The translations under genes and the position numbers were made by a program. Positions 31,710-39,394 of a stretch of DNA of 39,394 nt are shown piece after piece; the stretch's first letter is position 1; the number at the start of each line of letters is the position of its first letter. The notes beneath the pieces were generated by a model that ran no database searches, had not been told where the DNA came from, and saw nothing but the letters and a program-made list of their open reading frames with translations. This DNA is from Methylacidiphilales bacterium (lineage in GTDB: Bacteria; Verrucomicrobiota; Verrucomicrobiia; Methylacidiphilales; UBA1321), in the NCBI GenBank assembly GCA_021272315.1, contig JAJSLI010000094.1, forward strand, positions 1-39,394, given 5' to 3'.

Positions 31710-33104
31710 TCAGCTTTTCTTCCGCCCCGCCAAAATCTTACCCCACCGCGCCAGTTGCGCTTTCACCAGATTGCCGTTCGGCGAACCGAGGGTCTTCCGC
31801 GCCTTGAGCCCCTTTTCAACCGAAAAGACTTCGAGCGCGCTCGCGTCGAACACCGGGCTGATTTTCTTCCAGTCGGCCAGGCTTAATTGCGTAATCGGAA
31901 TCTTCCGCTGTTCGGCCAGTCCCACTGCCTCGCCCACCAAGTGATGCGCGTTGCGGAACGGCACGCCCCGCCGCACCAGCCAGTCGGCCAGATCGGTCGC
32001 CAGCAAAAGCGGATCGGACGCCGCCCGCCGGCACGACGCTTTGTCCACCTCAACATCGCCAAGCATTTCGGCGAAAACCAGCAGCGTCGCCTGCACCGTT
32101 TCCGCCGTGTCGAACAGCCGCTCCTTGTCCTCCTGTAAATCGCGATTGTAAGTCATGGGCAGTCCCTTGAGCAGCGTCAGCGACGCCACCAGGTTGCCGA
32201 TCACCCGCGCCGATTTTCCCCGCGCCAGTTCCGCGATGTCGGGGTTTTTCTTCTGCGGCATCAGGCTCGATCCCGTGGTGTAGGCGTCGCCGATCCGGAT
32301 GAAGTGAAACTCCGCGCTCGACCAGAGAATGAGGTCTTCGGCCAGCCGCGAGAGATGCACCGCCAGCAGCGCTGCGGCCGCGTTGTACTCAACGATGAAA
32401 TCGCGGTCGCTCACCGCGTCCATTGAGTTGTCCGATACCCGCGAAAAGCCGAGCAGCTTGGCCACAAATTTCCGGTCGAGCGGCAGTGTGCTGCCCGCAA
32501 GGGCTCCCGAGCCAAGCGGCAGGACATCGGCCCGTTTGGCCGCGTCGCCCAGCCGCCCGAAGTCCCGCTCCAGCATCTCGACGTAAGCCAGGAGATGATG
32601 CGCCAGCAGCACCGGCTGCGCCCGCTGCAAGTGCGTGTAACCGGGTATTACCACGCCGATATCGCGCGCGGCCCAGGAGATCAGCGCGCGCTGGAGAGCC
32701 GAGATCGCCTCCTGGTTGGCGGCGATTTCGTCCCTGATCCAGAGCCGCATCGCCGTCGCCACCTGGTCGTTCCGGCTCCGGCCCGTGTGCAGCTTCGCTC
32801 CGGCAGGATACCGTTCGGTCAACGCCGCTTCCACGTTCATGTGCACGTCTTCCCGCTCGAGATTCCACCTGAATTTACCCGCGTCGATCTCGTCCCGGAT
32901 TTCCTCCAGGCCCTTCACGATCTGGGCCAGTTCTTCCCGGCTGAGCACGCCGATCCGGGCCAGCATCGTCGCATGGGCGATGCTTCCCGCGATGTCGTGC
33001 CGGTAAAGTTTCCAGTCGAATGAAATCGATTCGGTGTAATCGCGCAACCGCCGCGCCGCGCCCGATTTGAACCGCCCGCCCCAAAGTGCCTTTGATTTAG
33101 CCAT
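31710..33104 (-). CDS. argH: argininosuccinate lyase
   Basis: Cleaves argininosuccinate to arginine and fumarate, the last step of arginine synthesis; the arginine also feeds speA. The 464-residue length is normal. Signatures are ALWGGRFKSG near the start, HTGRSRNDQVATAMRLW, GYTHLQRAQPVLLAHHL, and GSSLMPQKKNPD with the catalytic Ser of the aspartase/fumarase superfamily. The ATG overlaps the end of the upstream pseudouridine synthase gene by 8 bases, so translation is likely coupled. No other arg gene is in view. Confidence 0.96.
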   Translation of the reverse strand: MAKSKALWGGRFKSGAARRLRDYTESISFDWKLYRHDIAGSIAHATMLARIGVLSREELAQIVKGLEEIRDEIDAGKFRWNLEREDVHMNVEAALTERYPAGAKLHTGRSRNDQVATAMRLWIRDEIAANQEAISALQRALISWAARDIGVVIPGYTHLQRAQPVLLAHHLLAYVEMLERDFGRLGDAAKRADVLPLGSGALAGSTLPLDRKFVAKLLGFSRVSDNSMDAVSDRDFIVEYNAAAALLAVHLSRLAEDLILWSSAEFHFIRIGDAYTTGSSLMPQKKNPDIAELARGKSARVIGNLVASLTLLKGLPMTYNRDLQEDKERLFDTAETVQATLLVFAEMLGDVEVDKASCRRAASDPLLLATDLADWLVRRGVPFRNAHHLVGEAVGLAEQRKIPITQLSLADWKKISPVFDASALEVFSVEKGLKARKTLGSPNGNLVKAQLARWGKILAGRKKS

Positions 33105-33855
33105 GAGCCAGTTCTCCCGTTTTTTTCGTTTTTATCATTTTTTTGCCCGCAGGCCGCAATGCGGGCCCATCCGGAAAATAACGCCGGACCTCCTCCTGGG
33201 TCAGTACCCGGTGCCCTCCCACCGGTAACGGATCAAGCGACAGCGAACCGATCTGCACCCGCACCAGCCGCCTCACCTCATACCCAAATTTCGAGAACAT
33301 CTGCCGGATTTGCCGCTTCAGTCCCTGCGTCAGGACCACCTTCAGCGTCCGAGGTCCGATCCGGAAAATGTCCTCCATCCTCGCGTGGCCCTCCTCGATC
33401 CGGAATCCCTTCTTCATTTTTGCAGCGAGCGCAAAAACAAACTCCCGGTCGAGCGTCACGATATAGGTCTTCCGCAGCTTGCTTGAGGGGTGGGTCAGCC
33501 GCTGGGCCAGGTTCCCGTCGTTCGTCAGGACGAGAAGCCCCTCGGAATCCTTGTCGAGCCGCCCCACGTAAACCACCCGCGGCCAGCCACTGGGCAGCAG
33601 GTCGTAGATCGTCCGTTCCCTCGTCGCGTCGGGTGACGTGCAGAGATAGCCCGGCGGCTTGTGCAAAATGGCCACAATGGGCCGGGGCATTTTCACCGGC
33701 TTGCCGTGCACCAGGACGTTGTCGTCCGGGTCGACCTGCGTCGCCAGCTCCCGGAGCCGGTGCCCGTTGATCGTCACGGCGCCTTCCAGGATCATCTCCT
33801 CACACGCGCGCCGCGAGCCGAAACCGGCCCGGGCAAGAAATTGATTCAAACGCAC
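33097..33855 (-). CDS. RsuA/RluB-family pseudouridine synthase
   Basis: Forms pseudouridine in rRNA. The 252-residue protein has an N-terminal S4 RNA-binding domain (1-47: RLNQFLARAGFGSRRACEEM) and the RsuA-type catalytic block YVGRLDKDSEGLLVLTNDG with Asp101. Later blocks are RKTYIVTLD and GLKRQIRQMFSKFGYEVRRL. A basic C-terminal tail (PAGKKMIKTKKTGE) follows. Whether it is the RluB (23S) or RsuA (16S) type cannot be settled from these motifs. It starts at GTG, and its end overlaps argH by 8 bases. With the RluA-type gene at 9885 the window holds two pseudouridine synthases. Confidence 0.9.
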   Translation of the reverse strand: MRLNQFLARAGFGSRRACEEMILEGAVTINGHRLRELATQVDPDDNVLVHGKPVKMPRPIVAILHKPPGYLCTSPDATRERTIYDLLPSGWPRVVYVGRLDKDSEGLLVLTNDGNLAQRLTHPSSKLRKTYIVTLDREFVFALAAKMKKGFRIEEGHARMEDIFRIGPRTLKVVLTQGLKRQIRQMFSKFGYEVRRLVRVQIGSLSLDPLPVGGHRVLTQEEVRRYFPDGPALRPAGKKMIKTKKTGELAHG

Positions 33856-33981
33856 AGTTCACCATTCGCCTAAACCACGTCAAAAAGCAATCCACACCTC
33901 GCGGGTGCGGACGTGGCCGAGCGCCTCGGTTAAAAGTTGAACGGCGGGAAAACCCACCGCCAGACGGAACGAAACGGAGCT

Positions 33982-34137
33982 TTAAGCGTCCGGCTTCGTC
34001 TTCGGGAGGTTCATCACGCTGCGGCCCTCTTTCCACTGGCCGCGCTTCTTGAGCAGGTCGACGCGCTCGAAACGTTTGAGAACGTTGCGCTTGGCCGCGA
34101 TGGTGCCGGAGGATCGGTGGCTGCGATGCTGTGACAT
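33982..34137 (-). CDS. Chlamydiae/Verrucomicrobia-type small basic protein
   Basis: A 51-residue, highly basic protein beginning MSQHRSHRSSGTIAAKRNVL, with KRFERVDLLKKRGQWKEG in the middle and NLPKTKPDA at the end. I recognise it as the small basic protein family known from Chlamydiae and Verrucomicrobia, of unproven, probably RNA- or ribosome-related function. The start is firm: GGGAG lies six bases before the ATG (34137), in a divergent intergenic region. It stands between the RsuA-type gene and a small membrane protein gene. Below it, GGCGG...CCGCC around 33942 could end its transcript. This gene is the best taxonomic clue in the window. Confidence 0.88.
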   Translation of the reverse strand: MSQHRSHRSSGTIAAKRNVLKRFERVDLLKKRGQWKEGRSVMNLPKTKPDA

Positions 34138-34268
34138 AGGATACTCCCTGGTTAAAAGGGACGCTTATCCAAGCAGAATCGCCGCCGGGCACAAGAAGAA
34201 AGATGGGCTGGCTGAGCGGGCGCGGCAACCGCTAGCATGGTGCTTTCGGCACCGCAATACGACGATTT

Positions 34269-34592
34269 ATGGCCGATCAGCCCAAACAACCCCCCTTTCG
34301 GCAGGCCCCGCACATACTCTATTGCGGGCCAATGCTGGCCTTCGGCATCTTTCTGCTTCTTGTGTCGGTCTCATTTCTTTTTCAAGCAGTGACGGCGTCG
34401 GATACTGTTTTAGGCGGATTCGGACCACTCGACGGAAGCGAATTCCGACGGCAGATCGAGGCGGTATCGGCGAGGCAGGAACACGATTGTATTTTTGCCC
34501 TAGTCACTGGAATAGCGGGTCTGATGTTTTTCATTAAGGGGGCCATCGGGTGGTTTTGTGCCAGATCCTCTCACAAATCCGATTCAAAATAG
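34269..34592 (+). CDS. small two-helix membrane protein
   Basis: A 107-residue protein with two hydrophobic helices (about 18-40 and 75-95) joined by a polar loop of roughly 35 residues. The N-terminus is proline- and glutamine-rich. No family is recognised. The codon use is somewhat less GC-rich than in the neighbours. It is divergent from the small basic protein gene and lies 68 bases before ispF. It could be a real but poorly conserved gene; the evidence is a clean frame with two membrane segments, and no ribosome binding site is obvious. Confidence 0.55.
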   Translation: MADQPKQPPFRQAPHILYCGPMLAFGIFLLLVSVSFLFQAVTASDTVLGGFGPLDGSEFRRQIEAVSARQEHDCIFALVTGIAGLMFFIKGAIGWFCARSSHKSDSK

Positions 34593-34660
34593 CTGGCGCG
34601 ACAAAAAATACGTTCGCCGCTTGTTGTCGGCCCGATTTCAAGGCATGCTCAGAGGTTCTT

Positions 34661-35140
34661 ATGAATCGTGTCGGCATCGGTTATGACGTCCATCCCCTCG
34701 TCGAGGGCCGCAAACTCTTCCTCGGGGGCATCGAACTGGCCCACAACAAGGGCCTCGAAGGTCATTCCGACGCCGACGTCCTTATCCACGCCATCGCCGA
34801 CGCCATTCTCGGCGCGCTCGGCGCCGGCGACATCGGCCACCATTTCCCGAACACCGACGAACGGTGGCGCGGTGTCAGCAGCCTCGTCTTTCTGCGCGAA
34901 ATCCGGCTGCTGCTCGAAAAACGCCGCGCGGTCATCGAGAATGTCGACGCCTCCGTCATCGCCGAGGCCCCCAAGATCGCGCCCCATCTCGAAAAAATGA
35001 AGGCCGCCCTCGGCGAAGCGCTCGGCATCCCCACCGCCCGCGTCAATCTCAAGGCCACCACCAACGAAAAGCTCGGCTTTGCCGGCCGCGGCGAAGGCAT
35101 CGCCGCCATGGCCGTCGCCTGCGTCACGCTGCCGGACTAG
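34661..35140 (+). CDS. ispF: 2-C-methyl-D-erythritol 2,4-cyclodiphosphate synthase
   Basis: Fifth enzyme of the non-mevalonate isoprenoid pathway; cyclises CDP-ME 2-phosphate with release of CMP. The 159-residue length is usual. RVGIGYDVHPL carries the zinc ligands Asp9 and His11, and GHSDADVLIHAIADA the third, His43. GDIGHHFPNTD and KATTNEKLGFAGRGEGIA complete the signature. The frame is open from 34550, but the ATG at 34661 is preferred: AGAGG lies 5 bases before it and the conserved part starts there. The stop is 19 bases before the cysS GTG, so they are probably co-transcribed, an arrangement common in bacteria. Confidence 0.95.
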   Translation: MNRVGIGYDVHPLVEGRKLFLGGIELAHNKGLEGHSDADVLIHAIADAILGALGAGDIGHHFPNTDERWRGVSSLVFLREIRLLLEKRRAVIENVDASVIAEAPKIAPHLEKMKAALGEALGIPTARVNLKATTNEKLGFAGRGEGIAAMAVACVTLPD

Positions 35141-35159
35141 GTCCATACCCCGCCCCGCC

Positions 35160-36572
35160 GTGCAACTCTTCAACACGCTCACCCGCGCCGTCGAGCCGAT
35201 CATTCCGCTCGACCCCGCCGGCAAGCGCGTCAGCCTCTACGTCTGCGGCCCCACCATTTACAACTACGGCCACATCGGCAATTTCCGCACCTACGTCGCC
35301 GTCGATCTCCTGCGCCGCTCGCTGCGCCATTTCGGTTACAACGTCGACCACGTCATGCAGTTCACCGACGTCGACGACAAGACCATTCGCGGCGCGCGCG
35401 AGAAAAATTTGCCGCTCAAGGAATTCACCGCCATCTACCGGCAGGCCTTCCTCGAGGACGCGAAGACGCTGAATATTGAAATCCCCGAGCGCACGCCAAA
35501 CGCGACCGACCATATCCCGGCGATGATCGCTCTGATCCAAAAGCTCCTCGACAAGAAATCGGCCTACGTCTCCGACGACGGCTCGGTCTACTTTCGGATC
35601 GCGTCGTTCCCGGATTACGGCTGCCTCTGCCACCTCGACCTGGAGGGCCTCATCTCCGGCGCCCGCGTCAGCCAGGACGAGTACGAGAAGGAGGGCGTCG
35701 GAGATTTCGTCCTCTGGAAAAAATGGGTCGCCGCCGACGGCGAGGTCGGCTGGGACTCGCCCTGGGGCAAAGGCCGGCCCGGCTGGCACATCGAATGTTC
35801 CGCGCTGAGCATGGAGCACCTCGGCCCGCAAATCGACATCCACGGCGGCGGCACCGACCTCCGCTTCCCCCACCACGAAAACGAAATCGCCCAGAGCGAA
35901 GCCGCCACCGGCCTGCCTTTTGTCGGCCACTGGTTCCACGTCGAGCACCTCCTCGTCGACGGCCAGAAAATGTCCAAGTCGCTCGGCAACATGTACACCG
36001 TCCGCGATGTCCTCGACCGCGGCTACACCGGGCGCGAACTCCGCTACGCCCTCCTTTCCGGCGCGAACTACGCCAAAAACCTCAACTTTACCTGGCAGGG
36101 CATGGAGGATGCGAAAACGGCGCTTCAGCGGATCGACGAATGGCGAAAACGGGTGCGCGCCGTCGCTCCTGCGCTGCCACCGCCCGACTCCGAACAAATG
36201 GAGGCGTCGCCCGGCGTCGCCACTTTTCTTCGGGAGTTGGACTTGGCGCTGGCGAACGACCTGAATATTAACGACGCGCTCGGCCGTTTCTTTTCGTTGA
36301 TCCGCGAAACGCATAAGGCCCTTGATGCGGGCACCCTAACCCCGCTTCAGGCGCATCATCTGAAGGTCGCGTGGAACAAATTCGACGCCATCCTCGGTCT
36401 CGGCGACGCCGTCGTTGCCGTTCCCGCCGAAATCCAGGCGCTGCTCGACCAGCGCGCCGAAGCCCGGAAAGCCAAAAACTTTTCCCTGAGCGACGAACTC
36501 CGCAAAAAGATCGAAGTGCTGGGCTGGAAAGTCAAAGACACCGCCAAGGGGCAGGAGTTACTGCCGGGATAG
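35160..36572 (+). CDS. cysS: cysteinyl-tRNA synthetase
   Basis: Charges tRNA-Cys with cysteine. The 470-residue class I synthetase starts at GTG 35160, where the conserved sequence begins; the frame extends to 35079 inside ispF. The zinc-binding Cys29 and the HIGH motif lie in VCGPTIYNYGHIGNFRTY. KMSKS is in DGQKMSKSLGN. Other zinc-site blocks are WHIECSALS and HHENEIAQSEA. DNA-binding-like C-terminal helices (RAEARKAKNFSLSDELRKKI) end the protein. No sign of truncation. It converges on a small membrane protein gene 11 bases away. Confidence 0.96.
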   Translation: MQLFNTLTRAVEPIIPLDPAGKRVSLYVCGPTIYNYGHIGNFRTYVAVDLLRRSLRHFGYNVDHVMQFTDVDDKTIRGAREKNLPLKEFTAIYRQAFLEDAKTLNIEIPERTPNATDHIPAMIALIQKLLDKKSAYVSDDGSVYFRIASFPDYGCLCHLDLEGLISGARVSQDEYEKEGVGDFVLWKKWVAADGEVGWDSPWGKGRPGWHIECSALSMEHLGPQIDIHGGGTDLRFPHHENEIAQSEAATGLPFVGHWFHVEHLLVDGQKMSKSLGNMYTVRDVLDRGYTGRELRYALLSGANYAKNLNFTWQGMEDAKTALQRIDEWRKRVRAVAPALPPPDSEQMEASPGVATFLRELDLALANDLNINDALGRFFSLIRETHKALDAGTLTPLQAHHLKVAWNKFDAILGLGDAVVAVPAEIQALLDQRAEARKAKNFSLSDELRKKIEVLGWKVKDTAKGQELLPG

Positions 36573-36583
36573 ACATCATCTCG

Positions 36584-36982
36584 CTAAGGCGAAAGCTTTC
36601 CTATGTCTGGGATAAAGGTCAGCGTCGTCCCCCAAAAGACGATCAGCAAGAAAAACCACTCGGTTAGTAGGACAAATGCCATGCAGGCGGGAATATAAAT
36701 TTTCCGTTTGGTATCACCATAATCGAGGAAAAAAAGAAGTCCTGAAAAGACGACACCCATCACAAAACCTGTCAGCGTGAAGTTACACTGTTTGTCCAAA
36801 ACCAGGATGAGATTCGTTATGCCAGGTAAACTTGGAATATATGGTGAGGGTGAATGAAGTGCCCTATAGAGGATTGGCCGGTAAATACCTTCTGCAATAA
36901 CTGAAGCTGCATATCCACTCAGCCAGTAACTCAGAAACACGCCGATGTAAGCAGCGTAATTGAGAAATCGCGGAAGATTCAC
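36584..36982 (-). CDS. small membrane protein of unknown function
   Basis: A 132-residue protein with about four hydrophobic helices (near 10-30, 72-88, 98-110 and 105-125) and a charged KRK loop (YGDTKRKIYIP). The gene is clearly AT-richer than cysS and the helicase gene on its sides, which may mark recent acquisition or poor constraint. Translation would start at GTG (36982). I recognise no family. The stop is 11 bases from that of cysS, convergent. Confidence 0.55.
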   Translation of the reverse strand: MNLPRFLNYAAYIGVFLSYWLSGYAASVIAEGIYRPILYRALHSPSPYIPSLPGITNLILVLDKQCNFTLTGFVMGVVFSGLLFFLDYGDTKRKIYIPACMAFVLLTEWFFLLIVFWGTTLTFIPDIGKLSP

Positions 36983-37141
36983 GTTGCGCCCCGCCTCATT
37001 TAACGCCCCTCATCCCGCGTTTGTCGAGAGGGCAGTTGCCCGGTTGGGCAGCCAAAGAAGCCCCCGCCCCGTTCAGCAGCCCCTCCTGTCCCCCTCAAAG
37101 CTTGCTTTACCCATCGAACACGGCATAGTGGCCGATTGACC

Positions 37142-39394
37142 ATGCCGTCGCGTACCCTTTCATCAGTTCCTGCGCGTCCAAGTTCTGAGAGCCAGACTCT
37201 CACCCGCCTTTTTCAGGCCCGCAGCGAGTGGGACCGCCTCCTCCAGCTCAGCAATCTCCTCAAGGAGTCGCACATCGACCTGCCCGACTTCTTCGATTCC
37301 TCCATCGGCACGACGATTTGCCGCGAGTCCGACCCCGAAAAACTCGCCTGGCGGCTCGCCCACGAAATCCACCGCCGCAACAACGGCAAGATTCCCGCCG
37401 CGCTCCAGCCCTACCTCGACCGCCCTGATTTCGAGCGGCAGGAACGCGCCCAGGAAGCCGACTCCTTCCGCAAGGGGCTCCTCGACTGGCTCAACGACGG
37501 CCAGGACGAAGCCTCGGGCAGTCCGCGCCGCGAGCTTCGCGTCGTCTGGAAAATCGAGCCGGGCTACGATCCGCTCGAGGCCCGCCTCCAGATCGATCTC
37601 CGCGTCAACTCGCCCAAGCTCAAGGAAGGTTCGCGCAATTTCTTCCAGGTCCGCGGCCTCTGCAACGAAGCGGCCAACCGCCCCGAGCTTTTCACCGCCG
37701 ATGACCAGGTCTTCCTCCGCTGGCTCAGCGATTTTCTCCCGCTCCTGCTCACCGACAAGAACCGCTCCTCCAGCCCCTTCCTCCACGACAACCGCAGCCT
37801 CCTCACCTGGCTCACCCAATGGGGCGCCAGCGGCCGCTGCCACTGGGAGGACGGCGGCCCCGTCGAGTTCAGCCCCTTGAGCGCGCGCATCGTCCCGCAA
37901 CTCCATCCCGGCGGTGAACCGGGCAATGGCCGCAACAACGGCTCGCGCCTCGACCTCGATTTCGAAGTCGTCACCGCCGCCGGCCTGCGCGAACCGCTCC
38001 AAAACGTCCGCCTTTTTCTCGCCAAGGAAACCGACCATCACCGGCCCGATCTGGAACTGGTCTGCGTGAAGCATTGCTTCCACCGCCTCACCGAGCGCCC
38101 GCCCCGCTCCCTCATGGCCCTCGCCCTCAAGCGCGGCGTCAGCCAGGTCGATATCGCCGCCGCCGGGCAGCTTTTGCCGCCCCTGCTGCGCCGCTATCCC
38201 CATCTCCAGCAGCAGGTCAAAGTCCACCTGCGTCAGGTCCCCTCCCAGATCAAATTTTACTTTCACCTCGACGAAGACGACGCCCTCCAGATCCGCCTCT
38301 CCGCCGAGGCGCGCGAAGGCAAGCTCCACTGGGAATGGGCCGATGACGGCTGGACCAAGACCCAGTCGAAACACGCCGAACACGCCAGAGGCGAAGACGA
38401 CGCCTACATCCACATCGCCCCGCCCGAAATCGTCGTCAACGGAACTGTTGCGTCCACCGGCCACCTCACCGTCGCCAATCATCATTCGCATGACGTCGAA
38501 ATCTGGGACGACGTTCCCGCCGACGCGGATACCTCCGACGCCCTCGCCTGGCTGCGCGGCTTCGAGGCCGAGCGGGGCGAACTCTGCGGCCGCCCCGACA
38601 ACTCCGGCTGGTGGCTCATCCTCCAACCCACCCGCATCCCATCGCTATTGCAGCACTGGAAAGACCGCTCCGCTTCCTGGCAATACTTCGCCAACCGCCG
38701 TTTCCAGCAACTCATCAACGGCAAGCGCCGCCGCTTCCCCAAGCTCAAGATCCAGTCCACCGGCATCGACTGGTTCAGCGTCAAGGCCGAGTGGGAGGAT
38801 GAGACCGTCGCCATGACCGAGGAGGATTGGTCCCGTCTCCAACAGACCGACGATCCCTACGTCAAGCTTTCCAACGGCGCCTGGCTGGAACGCGAGGAGG
38901 CGTCCGCCATGGCCGAAGCCGTCACCGCGCTGGCCGAAATCGGCGTCCAGGTCGGCGCCGGCGAGCAGCAGGTTGGCGCGTGGCAAATGTCCGGCGCGCA
39001 GCAGACCTCCTGGAAAAAACTCGAGACCCTGGTCGATGGCGAAGGCGACGCCGTCATCCGCCAGCTCCGCCAGGCCGTCACCGACTTCAAGGGCCTGCCC
39101 GAAATCGACGAGCCGAAGGGCCTGCGCGCCGAGCTCCGCCCCTACCAGAAGACCGGCCTCCACTTCCTCGCCTACGCATCCCGTTTCCGCCTCGGCGCGC
39201 TGCTGGCCGACGACATGGGCCTCGGCAAAACCGTCCAGGCCCTCGCCTGGCTCCAGCATCTGCGCGAAACCGTTGGCCCCGCCCCCAGTCTCGTCATCTG
39301 CCCCGCCAGCGTTGTTTTCAACTGGCACCGCGAAGCACAGCATTTCACGCCCGGCGCCAAAGTCCTTCTCCTCACCGCGGGCGAACACCGCCAC
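37142..39394 (+). CDS. SNF2-family DEAD/DEAH ATPase (3' end cut off)
   Basis: The first 751 residues of a large SF2 ATPase; the frame stays open to the end of the window. The N-terminal ~640 residues have no motif I could name with confidence but resemble the accessory region of bacterial SNF2-type helicases (repeated HRL and LKE helices). The Walker A is LLADDMGLGKTVQALAWL near residues 685-702, followed by SLVICPASVVFNWHREAQHF (motif Ia). Bacterial SNF2 ATPases translocate on duplex DNA and remodel protein-DNA complexes, for example RapA on RNA polymerase. The ATG at 37142 is the chosen start; no good ribosome binding site is seen. The C-terminal helicase half lies outside the window. Confidence 0.88.
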   Translation, partial: MPSRTLSSVPARPSSESQTLTRLFQARSEWDRLLQLSNLLKESHIDLPDFFDSSIGTTICRESDPEKLAWRLAHEIHRRNNGKIPAALQPYLDRPDFERQERAQEADSFRKGLLDWLNDGQDEASGSPRRELRVVWKIEPGYDPLEARLQIDLRVNSPKLKEGSRNFFQVRGLCNEAANRPELFTADDQVFLRWLSDFLPLLLTDKNRSSSPFLHDNRSLLTWLTQWGASGRCHWEDGGPVEFSPLSARIVPQLHPGGEPGNGRNNGSRLDLDFEVVTAAGLREPLQNVRLFLAKETDHHRPDLELVCVKHCFHRLTERPPRSLMALALKRGVSQVDIAAAGQLLPPLLRRYPHLQQQVKVHLRQVPSQIKFYFHLDEDDALQIRLSAEAREGKLHWEWADDGWTKTQSKHAEHARGEDDAYIHIAPPEIVVNGTVASTGHLTVANHHSHDVEIWDDVPADADTSDALAWLRGFEAERGELCGRPDNSGWWLILQPTRIPSLLQHWKDRSASWQYFANRRFQQLINGKRRRFPKLKIQSTGIDWFSVKAEWEDETVAMTEEDWSRLQQTDDPYVKLSNGAWLEREEASAMAEAVTALAEIGVQVGAGEQQVGAWQMSGAQQTSWKKLETLVDGEGDAVIRQLRQAVTDFKGLPEIDEPKGLRAELRPYQKTGLHFLAYASRFRLGALLADDMGLGKTVQALAWLQHLRETVGPAPSLVICPASVVFNWHREAQHFTPGAKVLLLTAGEHRH

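Noticed and set aside
33917..33929. Small hairpin CCGAG-CGC-CTCGG between two minus-strand genes
   Set aside because: Only five base pairs and no T run in the needed orientation; not convincing as a terminator.
37163..38626. A 487-codon minus-strand open frame
   Set aside because: It lies opposite the SNF2-type gene. Its product is a low-complexity string of Gly, Ala, Glu and Val with no motif, as expected opposite GC-rich coding DNA. The same holds for 8335-9963 opposite purF and 1528-2760 opposite mtnA.

Overview
The window is chromosomal DNA from a GC-rich bacterium, most likely a member of the Verrucomicrobiota. The best marker is a 51-codon gene at 33982-34137 (minus). I recognise its product as the small basic protein family confined to Chlamydiae and Verrucomicrobia. 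Two short secreted proteins rich in Trp/Tyr/Gly, a GYF-like plus PH-like membrane protein, a GntR/LacI hybrid regulator and a kinase-HDOD fusion fit that assignment. I cannot name the genus. Most genes are housekeeping, in short operons that switch strand often. I see no tRNA, rRNA, CRISPR array, transposase or prophage.

Layout. 1-5584 (plus): the end of a metal-type ABC permease, a secreted TPR-like protein, mtnA, a two-gene AT-richer restriction-modification cassette (2720-4824) and an M23 peptidase. 5627-8135 (minus): aroE, a prepilin peptidase and a lytic transglycosylase. 8326-12628: purF, an RluA-type pseudouridine synthase, a secreted protein, then the only long gene-free stretch (11372-12007), which holds seven hairpins and a 47-bp tandem repeat, and a DUF4126-type membrane protein. 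12669-15757: a GYF/PH-like membrane protein, an aldo/keto reductase, a Phd/Doc-like pair between two copies of a 52-bp direct repeat, and a BtaB-like methyltransferase. 15931-23005: a YXWGXW-type protein, an ABC-2 permease, dnaB, a GntR/LacI hybrid regulator, a HAD phosphatase, speA and a second YXWGXW-like protein. 23096-31609: a mannose-1-phosphate guanylyltransferase, a PlsC-ACP-AMP-ligase fusion, a Ser/Thr kinase-HDOD fusion, a cell-wall amidase and a membrane protein. 31710-39394: argH, an RsuA-type pseudouridine synthase, the small basic protein, ispF, cysS, two small membrane proteins and the start of a SNF2-family ATPase that runs off the window.

How the genes work together. Envelope genes recur (M23 peptidase, lytic transglycosylase, amidase, GDP-mannose synthesis, acyltransferase/acyl-ligase, possible betaine-lipid methyltransferase) among core metabolism genes (mtnA, aroE, purF, speA, argH, ispF, cysS). 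The accessory DNA is the restriction-modification cassette, the toxin-antitoxin cassette and the hairpin/tandem-repeat locus. The best leads are: the toxin-antitoxin cassette, whose flanking repeat carries a plausible promoter and whose toxin has Gln where Fic/Doc enzymes have the catalytic His; the hairpin cluster; the restriction-modification pair; and the kinase-HDOD and PlsC-ACP-ligase fusions.
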